Shown: positions 19,059 through 26,770 of the stretch, piece after piece | Layout: each line of letters starts with the position of its first letter | Numbering within the stretch: the stretch's first letter is position 1 | Source of the DNA: DAOUTY01 sp964453665 | Lineage (GTDB): Bacteria; Chloroflexota; Dehalococcoidia; SZUA-161 | Reading direction: 5' to 3' | DNA length: 64,000 nucleotides | Assembly: GCA_964453665.1 (NCBI GenBank) | Contig: CAYVQT010000003.1 | Coordinates: forward strand, 26,354-90,353 | The notes under the pieces: model-generated | Database searches by the model: none | The model's input: only the letters and a program-made list of their open reading frames with translations | Told to the model about the DNA's origin: nothing | Program-made: the position numbers and the translations under genes

Positions 19059-20705
19059 ATGCCTGATCCACTGATTGGTAAGATATTCGATGAGTTTCCC
19101 GATGAAAGCGAATGGGACGTTATTATCATAGGAGGCGGGCCTAACGGTCTGATAGCGGGAGCCTATCTGGCCAAGGCCGGACTGAAGGTAGTTGTGGTAG
19201 AGCGCCGCTACGAGATCGGAGGCGGGCTGGCAACCGAGGAGGTCCTTTTCCCTGGGTATTACTCCAACATGCATGCTGTCTATCACATGCTGGTTGATCT
19301 TATGCCCGTGCTCAGGGACTTCGATATGGACCGCCACGCATTGCAGTGGACCAAACCCAATGCACAAACGGGTATGGTGTTCGAAGATGGTACTTCGCTG
19401 CTTCTCACACACATGGTGGAGGACACGAAGGATTCCATCACCAAATTCTCCTATAAGGATGCCATTGCGTTTGGCAAGCTGATGAGAGGCTGGAAAAAGA
19501 TTGTCAGCGATATACTGGGCCCGGCTACCTTTATACCCCCCATGTCCCCCCTGGACATCAGTATAGCCATGCAGCGTACCAAAGTCGGCAACGAGATGCT
19601 CGAACTCGTTGAGCAAAGCCCGCTGGAGATAATTACCAAGAACTTTGAGAACGATAAGGTGCGCGCTTTCTTTCTGTATACCGCCTGCATGTGGGGACTG
19701 GATCCCAGAGAGACGGGCATAGGCATGTTCGTCGCCCTCTATCTGGACCGGGCGATGAATAAATGCTACTGTGACGGAGGTTCACACAAATTCGCCGGCG
19801 CCCTGGCACGTGAGATCGTGGTAAATGGCGGGACTATAATGGACGCCGCTGAGGTAACAAAGATACTGATGGATAACGGCCGGGTTGCCGGAGTGGAGAC
19901 GCTGGAGGGTCGAGTCCTGCGCAGTAAAGTGGTCATGTCTACTCTCGATCCCCAGACAACGTTCTTCGAGTTTCTGGGCGCAGAGCATCTTCCGGCCGAC
20001 CTGAAGGACCAGATCGAGGGATGGAAGCTGGACAAGTGGAGCTTCAATACTCTGCACGTAGCTTCCAAGGAGCGACCAAAGTATGCCTGCGATGACCCCT
20101 GGGTCAATGACGCTTTCATGAACATCTTCGGCATTGAGAGCATGGACCAGCTTCTGGCCTATTGGGACAATGTGGTTGCTGGCAAGATCGACGGTAATTT
20201 CGGCGGTCATTCCACCTGCGAGAGCTGCTTCGATCCTCACCTCGTTCACTCCCCGTATGGAGGGTATGTTTCCTTCTTCCAGATGCACGCCCCCTACGAT
20301 ATCGAGGGCGGCTGGGACAGGCGCGGCCCGGAACTGGAGGAGTCGATACTGGCCAAATGGCAAAAGGCGGCTCCCAATATGACCAAGGACAACATTATGA
20401 TGACCTCGCAGGAGACGCCTGTCGGTATCGAACTTCGCTTCCCGAACATGCGCCGCGGCGCGATCAAGCACGGCGACTACAGGCCTATACAGCTCGGCTG
20501 TTTCCGCCCTAACCAGGACTGCTCAGATACCAAGACACCCATCGAGGGCCTTTACACCTGCGGTGCGTCCAACTATCCCGGGGGGTTAGTTCTGGGAGGA
20601 CCCGGCTACCTGGGCGCTAACAAGGTTGCCGAGGATCTGGGCGCTACCAAGTGGTGGAAACCCACGCCGGCGATGGAGAGATACATCAAAACATACCTGG
20701 AATAA
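19059..20705 (+). CDS. CrtI-like FAD oxidoreductase, subunit type B (copy 2)
   Basis: 548 residues, paralogue of 13993. Motifs: [33 protein letters not shown], and C-terminal [31 protein letters not shown] with the same KWWKPT tail as copy 1. The start at 19059 has AGAAGGAGGA upstream; the longer frame back to 18978 overlaps the A gene and lacks a site. Operon with the A gene in front and, after 78 nt, the third flavoprotein. Confidence 0.82.
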   Translation: MPDPLIGKIFDEFPDESEWDVIIIGGGPNGLIAGAYLAKAGLKVVVVERRYEIGGGLATEEVLFPGYYSNMHAVYHMLVDLMPVLRDFDMDRHALQWTKPNAQTGMVFEDGTSLLLTHMVEDTKDSITKFSYKDAIAFGKLMRGWKKIVSDILGPATFIPPMSPLDISIAMQRTKVGNEMLELVEQSPLEIITKNFENDKVRAFFLYTACMWGLDPRETGIGMFVALYLDRAMNKCYCDGGSHKFAGALAREIVVNGGTIMDAAEVTKILMDNGRVAGVETLEGRVLRSKVVMSTLDPQTTFFEFLGAEHLPADLKDQIEGWKLDKWSFNTLHVASKERPKYACDDPWVNDAFMNIFGIESMDQLLAYWDNVVAGKIDGNFGGHSTCESCFDPHLVHSPYGGYVSFFQMHAPYDIEGGWDRRGPELEESILAKWQKAAPNMTKDNIMMTSQETPVGIELRFPNMRRGAIKHGDYRPIQLGCFRPNQDCSDTKTPIEGLYTCGASNYPGGLVLGGPGYLGANKVAEDLGATKWWKPTPAMERYIKTYLE

Positions 20706-20783
20706 CTATTCTTTTCGCGACAGACAAAGGTAATTGCTCAGTCATTTACCGATGTTTGCCCACTCAAAGCAAGGAGGAGCGAT

Positions 20784-22265
20784 ATGGCGAAAGGTTCCTA
20801 CGACGTCATTGTAGTCGGGGCTGGCTTCGGCGGTAGCTCCTGCGCCGCCTTGCTCGCTAAGCGTGGTCTCAAGGTTCTGCTCCTGGAGAAGAATGCCAAG
20901 GCGGGAGGCAAGGCTATCGCTCTCTCCAAAAGAGGGTTCACCTATACAGCCTGGGTGGTTATTACCGCACCGGCCCAGGGAAATGCGTTTGAGGTCGTTC
21001 TGAAGGAACTGGGGATGGAGAATAGAGTGGAGCTGGTAACGCCGGACCCCAGCGGCGGGGCCATATTCAAGAATTCCAGGGGTAAGTATATACCGATGCC
21101 TCCGATGCCACCTAACTCCGTCCAGGACCCCAATATCATCTTCGACTGGCTCGGAGTGAAGGAGGAGGAAAGGGCGAATGCCCTCGGTGTCTTAACAGAG
21201 CTGACGCTGATGACCCCTCAAGATATCGAAAGGCTGGACGACATCAGCTTCGCTGAGTGGCTGAGCCGCTACAATCTGCCCAAGACTGTGTATGGCTACC
21301 TTATCAGTGGCATAGCAGACCCGTGCTTCGTTGCCCCGGTGGACGCCGTAGCGGCCTCAGAGGCAATTAAGACCCTGCAGATGATCTTCCTCCGCAGCGG
21401 CGGGCTTTTCTGCAAGGGAGGTATCGGCCGTGTGGCTGAGACCTATGCTCAGGCCGTCGAGGAAAACGGAGGCAAGGTGATTACGCGCGCCAGGGTAGAG
21501 AAGATCATCGTTGTTAACGGTAAGGCCACAGGTGTCGTAACCGATAAGGGCAGTTTCGAGGCTCCCATCGTGGTAAGTAACGCGGGTATTCAGCCCACCG
21601 TACTTAAGCTGGTAGGCGAAGAGCATTTTGACCGCAGCTACGTGAACTATGTGAAGGACCTGGTCCCTTCCTGCGGGCTACCGGGCGCCCGCTACTTCTT
21701 GAACAAGGAGGTGGTCAAGAACTCCTTCGGCACGATATTCTCTGCTGACAGCTACTGGACTATGGAGCGCTTCAACAAGGCCGCAGCAGGAGAAATGCCA
21801 AAAGATATCGGTGTCTTGTATGAGGTCCCTTCAAACTACGATCCCAACGCCGCCCCGAAAGGCAAGCAGCTCGTCCTGACGGCAGTGTGGGGCCCCTCAG
21901 ACCCGCAGATGACAGCCAAAGAGAATAAGATGTGGTGGGACAAGTGCGACGAAATCATGTTCAAAGCCTTCCCCGAGCTGCCCAAGCACATCGAATTCAA
22001 GGAATATTACTCCGTACGTGATGTCTCTGTCCTCACCCGCGATCAGGTCCTTCCGGGTCAGGGCGGTGAATGTATCGGCCTGGGGCAGGTAGTAGGCCAG
22101 GGTGGACATCGCAAGCCTTCGATCAAGGCTCCCATCCGGGGTCTGTTCTACGCGGGCTGCGACGCCGGCGGCTATGGAGTCGGCACACAACAGGCAGTAG
22201 ATTCAGGGATCAACGTCGCCAACGCAGTACAGAAATATTACCTCATGCACAAAGCAATGGAATAA
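20784..22265 (+). CDS. CrtI-like FAD oxidoreductase, third type (C)
   Basis: 493 residues, a more typical CrtI-family size. Motifs: DVIVVGAGFGGSSCAALLAKRG, LLEKNAKAGGKA and C-terminal GLFYAGCDAGGYGVGTQQAVDSG. It is clearly homologous in fold to the A and B proteins but not a near copy of either. AAGGAGG sits upstream of the ATG. It ends the second module, and a hairpin at 22313-22336 may terminate the transcript. It may act on the product of the A-B pair; the substrate is unknown. Confidence 0.8.
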   Translation: MAKGSYDVIVVGAGFGGSSCAALLAKRGLKVLLLEKNAKAGGKAIALSKRGFTYTAWVVITAPAQGNAFEVVLKELGMENRVELVTPDPSGGAIFKNSRGKYIPMPPMPPNSVQDPNIIFDWLGVKEEERANALGVLTELTLMTPQDIERLDDISFAEWLSRYNLPKTVYGYLISGIADPCFVAPVDAVAASEAIKTLQMIFLRSGGLFCKGGIGRVAETYAQAVEENGGKVITRARVEKIIVVNGKATGVVTDKGSFEAPIVVSNAGIQPTVLKLVGEEHFDRSYVNYVKDLVPSCGLPGARYFLNKEVVKNSFGTIFSADSYWTMERFNKAAAGEMPKDIGVLYEVPSNYDPNAAPKGKQLVLTAVWGPSDPQMTAKENKMWWDKCDEIMFKAFPELPKHIEFKEYYSVRDVSVLTRDQVLPGQGGECIGLGQVVGQGGHRKPSIKAPIRGLFYAGCDAGGYGVGTQQAVDSGINVANAVQKYYLMHKAME

Positions 22266-22312
22266 AATACCCGAGGGTTCTCCGGCACTACGGGAGGCTT
22301 CAGGTTCATCGC

Positions 22313-22336
22313 AGGGGCGTTCAAGTGAACGCCCCT
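22313..22336 (+). terminator. Hairpin AGGGGCGTTCA / TGAACGCCCCT
   Basis: 11-bp perfect stem with a 2-nt loop, 48 bp after the flavoprotein stop, followed by a short AT-rich run. A near copy lies at 23418-23439 after the next gene, so it is also a dispersed palindrome. A terminator role is likely for both. Confidence 0.55.
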
Positions 22337-22421
22337 ATTTGTATTCCACGGGGCATTGACATGCCCTGAGTTATGTGGTTATCTAGCGCAGGAAACACAA
22401 TTCAACCCGGGGGGGGTAATC

Positions 22422-23408
22422 ATGGTGAAAATCTACTACGACCGGGACGCAGACCTTGACTTCTTAAAGGAGAAAGTCATCGGTGTCATAGGCTATGGCA
22501 ATCAGGGACGCGCCCAGGCGCTCAACCTGAGGGACTGCGGGCTTCAAGTCATTATCGGGGTTCGCACCGATGAGACCCGGCAGCAAGCCATAGCCGAAGG
22601 ATTCGAAGTATTATCGATCAAAGAAGCATCCACCCGGGCCCAGGTTCTGCTATTGCTTATTCCCGACGAGGTTATGCCCGCGGTATTCGAGAAAGAGGTC
22701 CTGCCGGGGCTTTCCCGGAATAACACCATCTGCTTCGCCTCCGGGTATAACATAGCCTTCAATCTGATAGAGCCTCCGGATGGCATTGACGTCATCATGG
22801 CAGCGCCGCGAATGATAGGAGAAGGAGTACGCCAGCGCTATCTTGAAAGCAAGGGCTTTCCCAGCTTCATCGGTGTCCACCGGGATGCCACCGGAAATGC
22901 GCTCGATACCGTCCTGGCAATTGCCAGGGGGATCGGCTCTACGAGGCGCGGTGTAATGCTCCTGTCGTTTGCTCAGGAAGCAGAGCTTGACCTTTTCACA
23001 GAACAGGCCTTCGGCCCCGCCTTCGGCCAGGTCCTGCTGTCATCCATCCAGACCCTCATCGATGCCGGTTATCCAGTGGAAGCGGTAATGATAGAATTGA
23101 TACTGTCCGGCGAGTTCGCCTATTCAATGCAGAAGATCGTGGAGATGGGATTCTTCCAGCAGATGGAGCTCCACTCACACACCTCGCAGTACGGCTCCAT
23201 GACCCGCTCCACAAGATTCATGAACACACAGATACCCCAAACTATGCGTGAGGTACTTGAGGAGATTCGCTCGGGGGCGTTCGCCCGGGAGTGGGAGGCC
23301 GAGCAAAAGGCAGGTCTGCCCGTATTCAACCAGATCAAGGAAGCGAGGGACCAGCACCCCATCGCGGAGTGGGACAGGGCAACCCGGCAGGCGTTCAAGA
23401 TAGATTGA
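22422..23408 (+). CDS. Ketol-acid reductoisomerase-like protein with altered active site
   Basis: 328 residues, the length of class I ketol-acid reductoisomerase (IlvC). The N-terminal NADP fold has VIGVIGYGNQGRAQALNLRDCG. The C-terminal knotted domain has the metal-ligand pattern DLFTE (Asp and Glu spaced as in IlvC) and SHTSQYGSM in place of the usual S-N-T-A-E-Y-G. However, the catalytic His of the HGFN motif is Ser here (ASGYN, residue 107) and the Lys of APK is Arg (APRMIGEG, residue 130). It probably does not make branched-chain amino-acid precursors and may reduce another 2-oxo or 2-hydroxy acid. No ilvB, ilvN or ilvD is nearby. The ATG at 22422 is preceded by a G-run and GGTAAT, the same leader as at 26771. 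Confidence 0.78.
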   Translation: MVKIYYDRDADLDFLKEKVIGVIGYGNQGRAQALNLRDCGLQVIIGVRTDETRQQAIAEGFEVLSIKEASTRAQVLLLLIPDEVMPAVFEKEVLPGLSRNNTICFASGYNIAFNLIEPPDGIDVIMAAPRMIGEGVRQRYLESKGFPSFIGVHRDATGNALDTVLAIARGIGSTRRGVMLLSFAQEAELDLFTEQAFGPAFGQVLLSSIQTLIDAGYPVEAVMIELILSGEFAYSMQKIVEMGFFQQMELHSHTSQYGSMTRSTRFMNTQIPQTMREVLEEIRSGAFAREWEAEQKAGLPVFNQIKEARDQHPIAEWDRATRQAFKID

Positions 23409-23417
23409 GCATGCGTA

Positions 23418-23439
23418 GGGGCGTTCAATTGAACGCCCC
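23418..23439 (+). terminator. Perfect palindrome GGGGCGTTC-AATT-GAACGCCCC
   Basis: 22-nt perfect palindrome 10 bp after the reductoisomerase-like gene; close copy of 22313. Likely transcript end. Confidence 0.55.
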
Positions 23440-23445
23440 CAAAAC

Positions 23446-23574
23446 GTAGCGTCGTGACTCCCCTCACGACGGGTAATCCGTTGCCACTGTAGCGTCGTGA
23501 CTCCTGTCACGACGAGTAACCCGTTGCCACTGTAGCTTCGTGACTCCCGTCACGACGGGGGATTCGTTGCCACG
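23446..23574. repeat. Three tandem 43-bp repeats, each with an inverted repeat
   Basis: Units start at 23446, 23489 and 23532 with GTAGCGTCGTGACTCC, continue with TCACGACG (an inverted repeat inside the unit) and end in TTGCCAC. The period is exactly 43 bp. Reverse-complement units occur at 24590-24712 and a single one near 26600-26630. Not coding. Confidence 0.75.
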
Positions 23575-23645
23575 GGCGTTTCGCCCTGAGGCTCTCTACG
23601 AGCCTGAGCCTCAGAGCAGAGGGCAAGCCCGAAGGGAGTGGCAAC
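23575..23645. repeat. CCTGAGGCTCTCTACGAG dispersed repeat
   Basis: Near-exact reverse complement of 26515-26585, and related to 3091-3155. With the last 43-bp unit it forms a ~115-bp block repeated in inverted orientation at about 26506-26630. It runs up to the stop codon of the crotonase gene. Confidence 0.7.
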
Positions 23646-23646
23646 G

Positions 23647-24483
23647 CTACTTCTCTCGATCTTTCACCCAGGCTGATGCGCCGAAATCCGCGGAATCAGG
23701 CTCATTCTGCAGCGTCATGAAAGCGTCATCACAATAACGCCAGGATGCTGCACGGCCCATATCCTCTACCGACCGGCAGGTCGCCTTGGTCATAATTATG
23801 CCCGCAAGCCGCGCCTGGGCTATCTTCTTCGCCAGTTCCCTGGCCCCATCCAGCATCTTGTCGGGGGGAAAGACCCTGTTGGCCAGACCGATGCGGTGAG
23901 CTTCATTCCCATCGATAACGTCCCCGGTGAGGCAGAGCTCCAGTGCCTTGGACACCCCTACCCTCCAGGACATGTTCGCATTTGCTGCTGCTCCACCGAC
24001 CCACCCCAGGTTCTTAAGGTGCATGTCGCTGATCTGGGCAGTTTCCGAGACAACAATGAGGTCACAGCTAAGGCTCAGCTCAATGCCTCCCGCCGTGCAT
24101 ATACCGTCAATGGCAGCCATCGTTATCTTGGGGCACCAGCAAACATTCTCCAGGGTCGGCACCATCGCCGGTTTGGGCTGTCTCATCTGCCAGAACTGGT
24201 TAACCGGCGTCCAGCCGGGGCCGGTTACTACCTGCCCCCCCTCACTCTGGAATCCTGACATCTCCTTGAGGTCTGCCCCGGCACAGAAACAGGGCCTTCC
24301 GTCCGGTCTGGGCGCACCTGTATAGATGATTACCTTTGACTCGTTATCCGCCAAGAACTGGGTCATGGCCTCGTCCAGCTCATTCCACATCTTGACATTC
24401 AGAGCATTCAGAGATTTAGGCCTGTTCAGGGTAACAACAACGAATCCGGCTTCCTTCTCGTACTTAATTGTTTCATATTCCAT
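23647..24483 (-). CDS. Enoyl-CoA hydratase/isomerase (crotonase) family protein
   Basis: 278 residues. Crotonase fold: VVVTLNRPKSLNALN at the N-terminus, the first oxyanion-hole segment CFCAGADLKEM and the second, DGICTAGGIELSLSCDL. The Glu equivalent to Glu144 of rat enoyl-CoA hydratase (in GIEL) is present, but the Glu164 position (normally PE before LLG) is not acidic here (DMHLKNLGW). So it is probably an isomerase, a hydrolase or another acyl-CoA enzyme rather than a standard hydratase. GGAGGG precedes the ATG. It faces the neighbouring genes and is bracketed by inverted repeat arrays. Confidence 0.85.
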   Translation of the reverse strand: MEYETIKYEKEAGFVVVTLNRPKSLNALNVKMWNELDEAMTQFLADNESKVIIYTGAPRPDGRPCFCAGADLKEMSGFQSEGGQVVTGPGWTPVNQFWQMRQPKPAMVPTLENVCWCPKITMAAIDGICTAGGIELSLSCDLIVVSETAQISDMHLKNLGWVGGAAANANMSWRVGVSKALELCLTGDVIDGNEAHRIGLANRVFPPDKMLDGARELAKKIAQARLAGIIMTKATCRSVEDMGRAASWRYCDDAFMTLQNEPDSADFGASAWVKDREK

Positions 24484-24589
24484 AGGGGCATCCCTCCGTC
24501 TTTTAAATAAATATATCAGGCTTCAATAAAGGACGCAAATGTATGTGCCCATTCTTTTCCAATGGTAGCGTTGCCACAGAAGTGGCAAC

Positions 24590-24712
24590 GTATTCATGTC
24601 GTGACATGAGCCACGACGCTACATATTACAAACGCCCTACGTCACGACAGGAGTCACGACGCTACATATTACAAACGCCCTACGTCGTGACAGGAGCCAC
24701 GACGCTACACAG
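24590..24712. repeat. Inverted array of the 43-bp repeat
   Basis: About three units in reverse orientation to 23446-23574, containing CACGACGCTACATATTACAA and ACGCCCTACGTC, again at about 43-bp period. It fills most of the 24484-24796 gap, which holds no gene. Confidence 0.7.
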
Positions 24713-24796
24713 GGCGAGATCCGGACAACTACTTGGAAAAAAAGACTTTTTGTGATAAATTACGCGAAAGGCACTACTAACAGTCGAGGCCCTGAT

Positions 24797-26452
24797 ATGA
24801 AAACGGACATGCCGAACGCTATACACACCGACGTTCTGATAATCGGCGGGGGCGGGGCGGGGCTGCGAGCGGCCATTGAGGCCAGAGAGCATAACGTCGA
24901 CGTGCTGATAGTCTCCCAATCCCGCGTTGGTTACGGAAGCAATACCGCTATCTCAGGAGGCGGCTTCGCCGCTGTATCAGCAGCTTCCAGGATAAGTGGA
25001 GATTCTCTCCAGGAGCACCTGCTGGATACCATTGCCGGAGGCTACTATCTCAACGACCAGGGACTGGTCGATACAATGGTCTCAAGCGCTGAGCAACAGA
25101 TAGAAGACCTCCACCGGTTTGGGGTAAGGTATACAACCACGGAGGAATCTCCGTGGTTAACCCTGTCAATAGACCACGGCCATAGATTCCCCAGGCTTAT
25201 CTACGGTAAAAACGCCTTTGGGACCGATTTCACGCTTCCACTGCGTAACCACGCCCTGCAACGGGGAGTCAGATTCACGGAAGGCATCATCATAACTAGA
25301 CTGCTGAAGAACCGGGACAAAGTGGTAGGGGCGATAGGCATCGATAGCCGGGGCGAAGCCGTGACGTTCTCCACTTCGGCCGTCATCTTAACCAGCGGCG
25401 GGTTGGGGCAGGCCTATCTGCATACCGACACCGCTGCCGGCACAACAGGCGACGGCTATGCGCTGGCGTACGAAGCGGGCGCCGTGCTGCAGGATATGGA
25501 GTTCGTCCAGTTCTATCCCACCAGTCTCGGCTCGGGAACACCGGCACTGTTCTACGAGTGCACCTTCTTCGATACCGGCGGGAAGCTCATCAACCGGCTG
25601 GGCGAGGACATCATGGCCAAGCACGGCCTCAACGAACCAATGTTGCCCACCAGAGACCGTCTCAGTCTGGCCATAGCCAGGGAACTGGCCGACGGCCTCG
25701 GTTTCGATGACAAGGTAATCCTGGACCTGACAGAGGTACCGGATGAGAAGATGGATATGCTGCTGGACATCCTGCCCAGACCTGCCCGCCGCGCAGAGCG
25801 GCGACTGCCGGTGGCACCAACAGCACACTTCCACATGGGCGGAATCAGGATAAACAGCAGCGCTGAAACCTCCATACCCTGTCTATATGCCGCTGGCGAG
25901 GTCTGCGCCGGCGTCCACGGCGCCAACCGCCTTTCCGGGAACGCCCTCACCGAGCTCTGGAGCTTCGGCACCATCGCCGGCCGAGAGGCAGCCAGGAAAG
26001 CAAAAGAGGCAGGTAATGAGCCGATGCCGGAGGACGACATAGCTGCGGAGATGGAACGGTTGACAGCCTTCGATGAAGGCGTGGAAACGGCCGAAAGGCT
26101 GCGCCAGTCACTTAAGGAAACCATGTGGCACAGGGTCGGGATCATTCGAGATGGTCAGGGCTTGAAACAGGCCCTGAATGAGCTGGCTGCCATCGGTGAG
26201 CGTTATCCTCACGTATCCGCGACGAGCGTGCAGGAACTGAAGCAGGCTGTGCGACTTGGAAACACTCTCACGGCTTCAGAGATGGTATGCCGCGCCGCCC
26301 TCTACCGGAACGAAAGCCGCGGCGCGCACTACCGGCAGGATAACCCCGAGCAGGATAACGACCGCTGGCTCTGCAACGTGCTTATCACCGGGGAAGAAGG
26401 CCGGATGGCACTGTCTACCGAACCGGTGAAGCTTATAATGCTGTCGCCGTGA
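24797..26452 (+). CDS. FAD-dependent fumarate reductase/succinate dehydrogenase flavoprotein-like
   Basis: 551 residues. FAD fold DVLIIGGGGAGLRAAIEA, then GSNTAISGGGFAA, LTSGGLGQAYLHTDTAAGTTGDGYALAYEAGA, the substrate-contact segment PTAHFHMGGI and the arginine segment HGANRLSGNALTELWSFG. These match FrdA/SdhA/NadB/AprA-type flavoproteins, with the catalytic Arg and His regions in place. The C-terminal helical domain is present. There are no iron-sulfur or membrane-anchor partners next to it, so it is a stand-alone soluble enzyme, perhaps acting on unsaturated or dicarboxylic acids. The start at 24797 has GAGG upstream; the frame opens 15 codons earlier without a site. Confidence 0.85.
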   Translation: MKTDMPNAIHTDVLIIGGGGAGLRAAIEAREHNVDVLIVSQSRVGYGSNTAISGGGFAAVSAASRISGDSLQEHLLDTIAGGYYLNDQGLVDTMVSSAEQQIEDLHRFGVRYTTTEESPWLTLSIDHGHRFPRLIYGKNAFGTDFTLPLRNHALQRGVRFTEGIIITRLLKNRDKVVGAIGIDSRGEAVTFSTSAVILTSGGLGQAYLHTDTAAGTTGDGYALAYEAGAVLQDMEFVQFYPTSLGSGTPALFYECTFFDTGGKLINRLGEDIMAKHGLNEPMLPTRDRLSLAIARELADGLGFDDKVILDLTEVPDEKMDMLLDILPRPARRAERRLPVAPTAHFHMGGIRINSSAETSIPCLYAAGEVCAGVHGANRLSGNALTELWSFGTIAGREAARKAKEAGNEPMPEDDIAAEMERLTAFDEGVETAERLRQSLKETMWHRVGIIRDGQGLKQALNELAAIGERYPHVSATSVQELKQAVRLGNTLTASEMVCRAALYRNESRGAHYRQDNPEQDNDRWLCNVLITGEEGRMALSTEPVKLIMLSP

Positions 26453-26505
26453 GTGCTTGCAGCTGCCAACTCAGGAAGCCGGAACCAGCGGGCGCTTTTT
26501 TTATT

Positions 26506-26635
26506 GGTAGCGCTGCCACTCCCTTCGGGCTTGCCCTCTGCCCTGAGGCTCAGGCTCGTAGAGAGCCTCAGGGCGAAACGCCCGTGGCAGCGTATTCCCC
26601 GTCGTGACCGGAGTCACGACGCTACAGTTTTGGGG
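26506..26635. repeat. Inverted copy of the 23530-23645 repeat block
   Basis: Contains TGCCACTCCCTTCGGGCTTG, the GGCTCAGGCTCGTAGAGAGCC palindrome and one GTCACGACGCTAC unit, in reverse orientation to the block before the crotonase gene. Confidence 0.7.
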
Positions 26636-26643
26636 CGTTCGAT

Positions 26644-26716
26644 TGTAATATCCTTGTAAGCTCTTCGTAACTTCCGCTCGTCATCTGTAACATCTTCTGT
26701 AACCTCAGGGATGTAA
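26644..26716 (+). promoter_or_regulatory. Array of TGTAA direct repeats (11-bp period) before the hydrolase gene
   Basis: GTAA occurs at 26645, 26656 and 26667 with exact 11-bp spacing (TTGTAA, TTGTAA, TCGTAA, the same order as at 1330), then at 26687, 26699 and 26713 with looser spacing. It ends about 55 bp before the gene at 26771. This is the longest of four such arrays in the window and is probably an OmpR/PhoB-type activator site. Confidence 0.55.
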
Positions 26717-26770
26717 AATGTGTTTCCGCAACCGGTAAAACAGAGTATAGAACAGCCGCAGGGGGTAATC

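Noticed and set aside
12230..22265. Carotenoid biosynthesis cluster
   Set aside because: No phytoene synthase, cyclase or prenyl-transferase gene is present; the CrtI-like fold alone does not show carotenoid substrates.
22422..23408. Calling this gene ilvC
   Set aside because: Catalytic His and Lys are replaced and no branched-chain amino-acid genes are adjacent.
23446..23574. Possible CRISPR array
   Set aside because: The 43-bp units are contiguous direct copies with no unique spacers, no cas genes are present, and the same unit is dispersed elsewhere.
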